The notes under the pieces were generated by a model. It ran no database searches. It had not been told where the DNA came from and saw only the letters and a list, made by a program, of their open reading frames with translations. A DNA stretch of 27,986 nt from Bacillota bacterium (GTDB lineage: Bacteria > Bacillota > Bacilli > Lactobacillales > Streptococcaceae): the NCBI GenBank assembly GCA_021781855.1, contig JAJXWC010000008.1, positions 1 to 27,986 on the forward strand, written 5' to 3'. The position numbers and the translations under genes are program-made. Below, in pieces: positions 23,326 to 27,986 of this stretch (position 1 is the stretch's first letter; each line of letters starts with the position of its first letter).

Positions 23326-24569
23326 TACAAATCCAGCTTTCTTTCAATTGTCGCGATAAATTCTTCGCGCACGGATTTTACTGGAATTTCGGTAACAACA
23401 CTACCGAGAAAGCCACGAATAACAAGCTTTTTCGCTGTTTCTTCGTCTAAGCCACGAGATTGCAGATAAAATAAATCTTCTTCGTCAACTTGTCCGACTG
23501 AAGCCGCATGTCCTGCCGTCACATCATTTTCATCAATCAGTAAAATCGGATTAGCATCGCCACGCCCTTTGTCTGAAAGCATGAGTACACGACTCTCTTG
23601 TTGGGCATCTGCACCGCTTGCGCCGTTTATGATGTGCCCAATCCCATTAAAAGTCAATGTGCCACGTTCAAGAATAACACCATTTTGCAAGATGTGACCG
23701 ACAGAATTTTTACCGTAATTGGTTACACGTGTGTTGACTGCCTGTACTTGATTGCCTGTTGAAATACCGACCGCTTTAATATTGCTGTGGCTAGCTTGCC
23801 CTCGCAATTCACTGTCAAAATCAGCGACAATATTTCCATCATTCATCACACCGATTGACCAGTCAATGCTGGCATTGTCCCCAATCAAACCGCGTCGTGT
23901 GATAAAGCCTGTCACATTTTTACCCAATTCATCAATCGCGGAAAACTTGACTTGAGCGCCATTTTGTGCAATTACTTCGGTTACGATATTAGCTTTGACA
24001 GAACGGTCAGAAGTCACTGTTTGTAAGCGCTCAAGATAATTTAGCTTGCTATTTTTTCCAACGACAATCAGAATATGCTTGATAAAAGCTACCTCATCTG
24101 TCTGAAAAATTGCCTCAACTGGCAAATCAATTTCAACATGGTCAGGTACATATAAAACCATCCCCGAATTGAATTTTGCAGTATTTGCAGCCGTCAAACT
24201 GTTTTCATCAAATTTGACCAAACTGCCAAAATATTGTTCAACAAATTCAGGAATTTCCGTCAAAGCCGAAGTAAAGTCAGTAAAGATAACCCCTTTTTCA
24301 ACGAGCTCTGGCGACAACTGCTCTAACACCGTATTACTCCCAACCTGAACCAGTAAAGGATGATTGGACAAATCCATAAAACTTGGTACTGCAGCATTTT
24401 CATCTGAACTTTCCAGCTCAAATTCGTCCAATTTCCAGCGGTCAAAGCGCACACGTTCAATATGGGGAAGCGTCAGCTCTGACAGCGCCGCAAATGCCTG
24501 TTGACGACGATTTGACAGCCACTCTGGCTCGGCATTTATTTGAGAGAATGTTAAAAGTTCTTCATTCAT
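23325..24569 (-). CDS. sufD: Fe-S cluster scaffold protein SufD
   Basis: This is a 414-aa component of SufBC2D, related to SufB. It has an N-terminal helical region, a central beta-helix (LYVPDHVEIDLPVEAIFQ, GQASHSNIKAVG) and the conserved end DENDVTAGHAASVGQVDEED, which carries the His for cluster assembly, then FYLQSRGLDEETAKKLVIRG. The start ATG overlaps the sufC stop by one base, with its ribosome site (GAGGA) inside sufC. Confidence 0.97.
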   Translation of the reverse strand: MNEELLTFSQINAEPEWLSNRRQQAFAALSELTLPHIERVRFDRWKLDEFELESSDENAAVPSFMDLSNHPLLVQVGSNTVLEQLSPELVEKGVIFTDFTSALTEIPEFVEQYFGSLVKFDENSLTAANTAKFNSGMVLYVPDHVEIDLPVEAIFQTDEVAFIKHILIVVGKNSKLNYLERLQTVTSDRSVKANIVTEVIAQNGAQVKFSAIDELGKNVTGFITRRGLIGDNASIDWSIGVMNDGNIVADFDSELRGQASHSNIKAVGISTGNQVQAVNTRVTNYGKNSVGHILQNGVILERGTLTFNGIGHIINGASGADAQQESRVLMLSDKGRGDANPILLIDENDVTAGHAASVGQVDEEDLFYLQSRGLDEETAKKLVIRGFLGSVVTEIPVKSVREEFIATIERKLDL

Positions 24570-25351
24570 TATTTTTCCTCTTTATAATCCAAGCCCAGCT
24601 CTGCTGCAACGCCAACATATCCTTCATTTTCCAAACGTAGGGCAAGCTCTGCGCCGCCTGTTTTGACGACACGACCGCCCATGACAATATGCACCACATC
24701 AGGCGTGATGTAGTCAAGTAAGCGCTGATAGTGGGTAATAATCAATGCACCGAATTTGTCTCCGCGCATCGAATTCACACCTTTTGCCACAACTTTGAGC
24801 GCATCAATATCCAACCCACTATCAATCTCATCAAGAATAGCAAATGTTGGCTCCAACATCAGCAACTGCAAGATTTCATTACGTTTCTTCTCGCCACCAG
24901 AAAAACCTTCATTGAGATAACGTTCTGCCATCTCCTCTTTCATATTGAGGACTTCCATGTTTTTGTCTAATTTTTTGATAAATTGCATCACGCTGATTTT
25001 ATTATTTTCGTCACGGCGTGCATTAATCGCAGCGCGGAGAAATTCAGCATTGGTGATTCCAGGGATTTCGCTAGGGTACTGCATTCCGAGAAAAAGGCCG
25101 AGCCGAGCGCGTTCGTCAACAGGCATTTCGACAATATTCACACCATCAAAAAGAATTTCGCCCTGTGTGACATGATAATGCGGATTGCCCATGATTGCAG
25201 CAGACAAGGTGGATTTCCCGTTGCCGTTTGGGCCCATAATCGCATGAATTTCATTTGTATTGACCGTCAGATTAACCCCTTTGAGGATTTCAGTGTGCAC
25301 ACCATTTTCATCGACACCGACGTGCAAATCTTTGATTTCTAAAGTTGACAT
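24569..25351 (-). CDS. sufC: Fe-S assembly ATPase SufC
   Basis: This is a 260-aa cytoplasmic ABC-type ATPase that drives the SufBCD scaffold; it is not a transporter. It has Walker A GPNGNGKST (40-48), signature FSGGEKKR (150-157), Walker B FAILDEIDSGLD (170-181) and H-loop His H207 in ITHYQRLL. ATG at 25351 follows AAGGAG. It is the first gene of the suf unit. Repeat J lies in its leader region. Confidence 0.98.
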   Translation of the reverse strand: MSTLEIKDLHVGVDENGVHTEILKGVNLTVNTNEIHAIMGPNGNGKSTLSAAIMGNPHYHVTQGEILFDGVNIVEMPVDERARLGLFLGMQYPSEIPGITNAEFLRAAINARRDENNKISVMQFIKKLDKNMEVLNMKEEMAERYLNEGFSGGEKKRNEILQLLMLEPTFAILDEIDSGLDIDALKVVAKGVNSMRGDKFGALIITHYQRLLDYITPDVVHIVMGGRVVKTGGAELALRLENEGYVGVAAELGLDYKEEK

Positions 25352-25395
25352 AGCTCTCCTTACTCAAATTGAATCTGTTCGTAAACCCAACTTTC

Positions 25396-25470
25396 TCATC
25401 CATCTAGGCTGTTGCATATTAGGATAGATGAACGAAAGAAGCTGCACTTCTCCTATCTACACCCTTAAAG
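25396..25470. repeat. Mosaic intergenic repeat, copy J
   Basis: The core is in minus orientation (25430-25469): TTTAAGGGTGTAGATAGG, the stem AGAAG/CTTCT, then TTTCGTTC. The stem sequence differs from all other copies but is still self-complementary. CATCTAGGCTGTTGC (25401-25415) resembles CGTCTAGGCTACTCTG before the core of copy I. Confidence 0.65.
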
Positions 25471-25511
25471 CAATGCTTCAAGTAAAAGCAAAATGGATTC
25501 ACGAACAAGCT

Positions 25512-25553
25512 TTTGTCAAATGTTTTCGACACGTTTGTCAAGCTCATTTGACA
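25512..25553. promoter_or_regulatory. Repeated TTGACA-type boxes upstream of sufC
   Basis: TTTGTCAA occurs at 25512-25519 and 25534-25541, exactly 22 bp apart (about two helix turns), with an inverted TTTGACA at 25547-25553. On the minus strand these read TTGACA, a perfect -35 hexamer, but no good -10 follows at 16-18 bp. They may be -35 sites or operator half-sites for suf control. Confidence 0.4.
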
Positions 25554-25578
25554 TTTTTCTAAACAGTTCTATTTTAAC

Positions 25579-25606
25579 AAAAAAACAACCGAAATGGTTG
25601 TTTTTG
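25579..25606 (-). terminator. Terminator of the mecA-tagO unit
   Basis: AAAAACAACC pairs with GGTTGTTTTT around a 5-base loop, then more T. It separates tagO from the suf operon. Confidence 0.92.
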
Positions 25607-25628
25607 CTATTTTTCAGTGAAACTTCAC

Positions 25629-26918
25629 TTATTTTCTATTTCTTCGACTTTTGCGACTTAATTTTTCTGAATCAGTTTTTTCACTTAACGGAAATTCTAC
25701 CGTATCCTCTAATTCGTCAATTTCATTTGTTCGCCCAAGCACCTTATCTCGATAGCTAGAATTTCCAATAAAACGAAGGCCATTCAATATCGGCTGACGG
25801 TTTTCACCCAAAATACCGACCAATTCAATAAAAATTTCTAACCCGAAAAGACAGGCAATTATTAATAGAATTCCTCCCAGACGTCCAGAAACCTGCAAAA
25901 TCAGTGAAATAAAAGCAAAAATTCCCGCAATACCATAAATTACTAGCACTGCGCCACGGTGCGTAAATCCTAACGCCATGAGCCGATGATGCAAATGGCG
26001 ATTATCCGCAGAAGAAATTTTTTGGCGATTCAATTTTCGGCGAATCATTGCCATAACGGTATCCGTGAGCGGTACGCCAAGAATCAAAAGCGGTGTCAAA
26101 ACAGCAACTGCAGTGGCATTTTTAAGTCCTTGCAAAGCTGTGACCGAAATCATAAAGCCCAGAAAAAGCGCCCCCGTATCCCCCAAATAAATAATTGCAG
26201 GGTGATAATTATAAGGGAAAAAGCCCATAATTGCCGCCACCAATGTGAAAATTGTAATTGGCAAAAACACATTTGGACTTGGTAGGAAAAAGTAAGAAAC
26301 AATCCCCATCGTCAAAAGCGAAATCACTGAAACCCCGCTGGCTAAGCCATCCAAACCGTCAATCAAGTTGATTGCATTGGTAATTGCCAAAATCCAAAAA
26401 ACTGTAAAAATAAACGATAGCCAAGCAGGAAAAATCAAAAGTGGACCATTGAATGGAATTTTCAGATTATCAAAGCGGGCATTAGTAAAAAACCAAATAA
26501 AACTCGCCCCAGCAATTTGCCCCAAAAGCTTCATTTTTGGTGAAATTTCTTTGATATCATCAATCAGTCCCGTTAAGACGATGATTCCTCCACCAACAAC
26601 AAAAGGCCAAATGTAATTGAAATAAGTCTGCAGCTCACCTGGGCGACTCGGCCTGGTCATAATATAGGGTGGCGCTGAGTGAATAATGTGTGGCAAAAAA
26701 GCCAGCGTTGCCACCGCAAAGGCAATAAAAATGACTAAACCTCCGGCTGATGGCATCGGCTTCTTATTAACCCGTCGCGCATTTGGTTTGTCAACTGCAC
26801 CAATCAGTCGTGAAACAAATGTCATGAGTGGCGTTAGAATTAAAGAAATTCCAAATGTCATGATGACTACAATCAAGAATTTGAGTGTAATCGGAATTTG
26901 CGTAAATGTATCAAACAT
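25629..26918 (-). CDS. tagO: Undecaprenyl-phosphate GlcNAc-1-phosphate transferase (TagO/RgpG/WecA type)
   Basis: This 429-aa membrane enzyme with about eleven helices transfers a GlcNAc-phosphate from UDP-GlcNAc to undecaprenyl phosphate, the first step of teichoic acid or rhamnose cell-wall polysaccharide synthesis. It has the metal-binding DD (120-121, LIDDIKE), NAINLIDGLDG (181-191) and HLHHRL (308-313). In streptococci the gene between mecA and sufC is rgpG, matching this position. The last 40 residues are charged and cytoplasmic. ATG at 26918 lies 3 bases after mecA with a poor ribosome site, so it depends on mecA translation. Confidence 0.95.
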   Translation of the reverse strand: MFDTFTQIPITLKFLIVVIMTFGISLILTPLMTFVSRLIGAVDKPNARRVNKKPMPSAGGLVIFIAFAVATLAFLPHIIHSAPPYIMTRPSRPGELQTYFNYIWPFVVGGGIIVLTGLIDDIKEISPKMKLLGQIAGASFIWFFTNARFDNLKIPFNGPLLIFPAWLSFIFTVFWILAITNAINLIDGLDGLASGVSVISLLTMGIVSYFFLPSPNVFLPITIFTLVAAIMGFFPYNYHPAIIYLGDTGALFLGFMISVTALQGLKNATAVAVLTPLLILGVPLTDTVMAMIRRKLNRQKISSADNRHLHHRLMALGFTHRGAVLVIYGIAGIFAFISLILQVSGRLGGILLIIACLFGLEIFIELVGILGENRQPILNGLRFIGNSSYRDKVLGRTNEIDELEDTVEFPLSEKTDSEKLSRKSRRNRK

Positions 26919-26921
26919 ATT

Positions 26922-27614
26922 TTAAATTTTTCTCAGCGTTTCTAACGCGTGATTTTCGATGAGGACTTCACCGTATTCTTGCAAAAATTCTCGGCTATAA
27001 CTTGTCAATTCGCCATACTCAGTCATTCGGGCACGCATACTATCCACCTGCATACTACCACGCACTTTGCGATTATCCAAAATAATCAGGTAAAAATCTC
27101 CATCATACCGATAAAGCTCTGACAATTCCTCAGGAAATTTGACATTTTTCACGGCTGTCAAAAGGGCAAGTGCATTTTGATAACGCAGACTGTAGAAAAT
27201 GAAATCAGGTTCTGGCTTTTTATGTTTCGCCGCTTTGTGTCCTGGATTAAAATTTTTAATACCACGTTCTGCAGCCATATTTGCACCAATCTCATTCAGC
27301 TTGTCATAAAATCCCGACATCAATTCTTCAAATTCCTCGGGGTCATCTGGAATCTCGCCCATACCTTCTTCTCCAAAAGTTTCTTCTGTGACAATTAAAT
27401 GCACCCCCTTTGCATGAGGCTGAACTTGAAAAGTCAACAAACCTGTTTGCGAAAACCGATTTTCCAAACCAAGTTCCTCAACCAGCTCATAAAAGAGCTG
27501 CTCAATCGCTTCCTGATTTTGAAAAAAATCAGAAAGTTTGACATCATGTTCAGTCAAATCCTCAAAAGTCAAACTTATTTTTATTGTATTTTCATTCACA
27601 TCTTCAAATTTCAT
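26922..27614 (-). CDS. mecA: Adaptor protein MecA
   Basis: This 230-aa adaptor brings substrates to the ClpC/ClpP protease; in relatives these include competence regulators such as ComK or ComX. The N-terminal domain (about 1-80) starts MKFEDVNENTIKISLTFEDL and binds substrates. The acidic linker (about 84-110) includes DDPEEFEELM. The C-terminal domain (about 140-230) binds Clp and includes LSELYRYDGDFYLIIL. ATG at 27614 follows AAGAGA. It is in an operon with tagO. Confidence 0.95.
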   Translation of the reverse strand: MKFEDVNENTIKISLTFEDLTEHDVKLSDFFQNQEAIEQLFYELVEELGLENRFSQTGLLTFQVQPHAKGVHLIVTEETFGEEGMGEIPDDPEEFEELMSGFYDKLNEIGANMAAERGIKNFNPGHKAAKHKKPEPDFIFYSLRYQNALALLTAVKNVKFPEELSELYRYDGDFYLIILDNRKVRGSMQVDSMRARMTEYGELTSYSREFLQEYGEVLIENHALETLRKI

Positions 27615-27666
27615 TCGTTCTCTTTTCTTTTGTCAATGCCGTTTTAAAATTAATTACTTACTTTTA

Positions 27667-27675
27667 ATTATACCA
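27667..27675 (-). promoter_or_regulatory. Extended -10 promoter of mecA-tagO
   Basis: TGGTATAAT lies on the minus strand 53 bases upstream of mecA. The -35 region is weak. Confidence 0.6.
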
Positions 27676-27711
27676 CAGTAAAAGCAAAAAATAACCCTTG
27701 CATCTTTTAAC

Positions 27712-27740
27712 AAAAAATCCTCTATTAACGAGGATTTTTT
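27712..27740 (-). terminator. Terminator of the gene entering from the right edge
   Basis: AAAAAATCCTC pairs with GAGGATTTTTT (11 bp) around TATTAAC. It lies upstream of the mecA promoter and is symmetric. Confidence 0.92.
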
Positions 27741-27825
27741 CTCAGCTTAGGGACGAGATAAACAGCACTATTTGCTACTCCGAATAACAAGAACGAATGA
27801 ACGAGTATAGATTTACATCGAGACA
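27741..27825. other. Gap between the right-edge gene end and its terminator
   Basis: No gene is recognised. Short stretches (GAGATAAACAGC, GAACGAATGAACGAG) faintly resemble repeat family parts, but a copy cannot be demonstrated. A 61-codon frame at 27725-27910 runs through the terminator and is not accepted. Confidence 0.4.
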
Positions 27826-27984
27826 TTAAGCAGACTCTTGTAGCTTCAACCGCTCGCTTTTGAGCAGATTTTTCGCCATACAAGGTAAAATTTTGCAGAA
27901 ATACGTGCATATTTTAGGAATTAAAACCTCTAGCGAATAGCGCTCTGCTTTACCTTCAATTACAACACCTTCGCCAAAAAATCT
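27826..27984 (-). CDS. Possible 3' end of an unrecognised gene, partial
   Basis: Only one minus-strand frame stays open from the right window edge, giving 52 codons to a TAA at 27826. It begins RFFGEGVVIEGKAERYSLEV, which looks like protein. The rest (ICTYFCKILPCMAKNLLKS) is less convincing and could be a changed C-terminus. In streptococci uppP often precedes mecA, but this tail does not look like UppP. The terminator at 27712 suits a gene ending here. The family is not recognised. Confidence 0.35.
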   Translation of the reverse strand, partial: RFFGEGVVIEGKAERYSLEVLIPKICTYFCKILPCMAKNLLKSERLKLQESA

Positions 27985-27986
27985 TG

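Noticed and set aside
27725..27910. Minus-strand open frame of 61 codons
   Set aside because: It runs through the terminator at 27712-27740, and its start lies within the frame that enters from the right edge.

Overview
The window looks like chromosomal DNA of a low-GC Gram-positive coccus, most likely Lactococcus or a close relative in the Streptococcaceae. The evidence is the AT-rich sequence, the atpEBFHAGDC order with the c-subunit gene first and no atpI, the mecA - tagO/rgpG - sufCDS...UB gene order, comEA-comEC next to the atp operon, strong AAGGAGG-type ribosome binding sites and many short U-tailed terminators. No rRNA, tRNA, CRISPR array, transposase or phage gene was seen. Every gene I accept lies on the minus strand, so transcription runs from high to low coordinates.

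Layout from right to left, in the direction of transcription. An unrecognised 3' gene end (about 27826-27984) is followed by a terminator. Then come mecA and a tagO/rgpG-type lipid carrier glycosyltransferase (27614-25629) with their own terminator, and the iron-sulfur cluster assembly genes sufC-sufD-sufS (25351-22105). A nitroreductase and a small FMN-binding protein gene lie between sufS and the final pair sufU-sufB (ends 18729). The suf 3' region carries a 76-bp tandem repeat and a strong terminator. Next are an ArsB/SLC13-type transporter, a 60-aa membrane protein, an AhpC peroxiredoxin, a GNAT acetyltransferase, a small membrane protein, an XRE regulator with a membrane partner, a NatA/NatB-like ABC exporter, comEA-comEC, and the eight-gene F1Fo ATP synthase operon (7812-1351) behind a consensus promoter. 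At the left edge are an unknown two-helix membrane protein and the start of a family-2 glycosyltransferase whose frame is broken at a run of seven A/T.

How the genes work together. The ATP synthase operon is complete and intact. The suf genes form an Fe-S assembly unit (SufBCD scaffold, SufS desulfurase, SufU sulfur acceptor), with two flavoprotein genes placed inside it. comEA/comEC form the DNA-uptake channel, and mecA encodes the Clp adaptor that in related bacteria controls competence regulator stability.

The most unusual signal is not a gene. Many intergenic gaps carry members of a mosaic repeat family. A core hairpin has conserved flanks (TTRAGGTTGYRGATA on one side, usually TTTCGTA on the other), but its stem sequence changes completely between copies while staying self-complementary. 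Some copies are bounded by inverted ends of the type TTTTAACCTAGRAAGTG. Copies sit in both orientations, inside the suf operon, between promoters and genes, and as a tandem array after sufB. I do not recognise this family from any named element.
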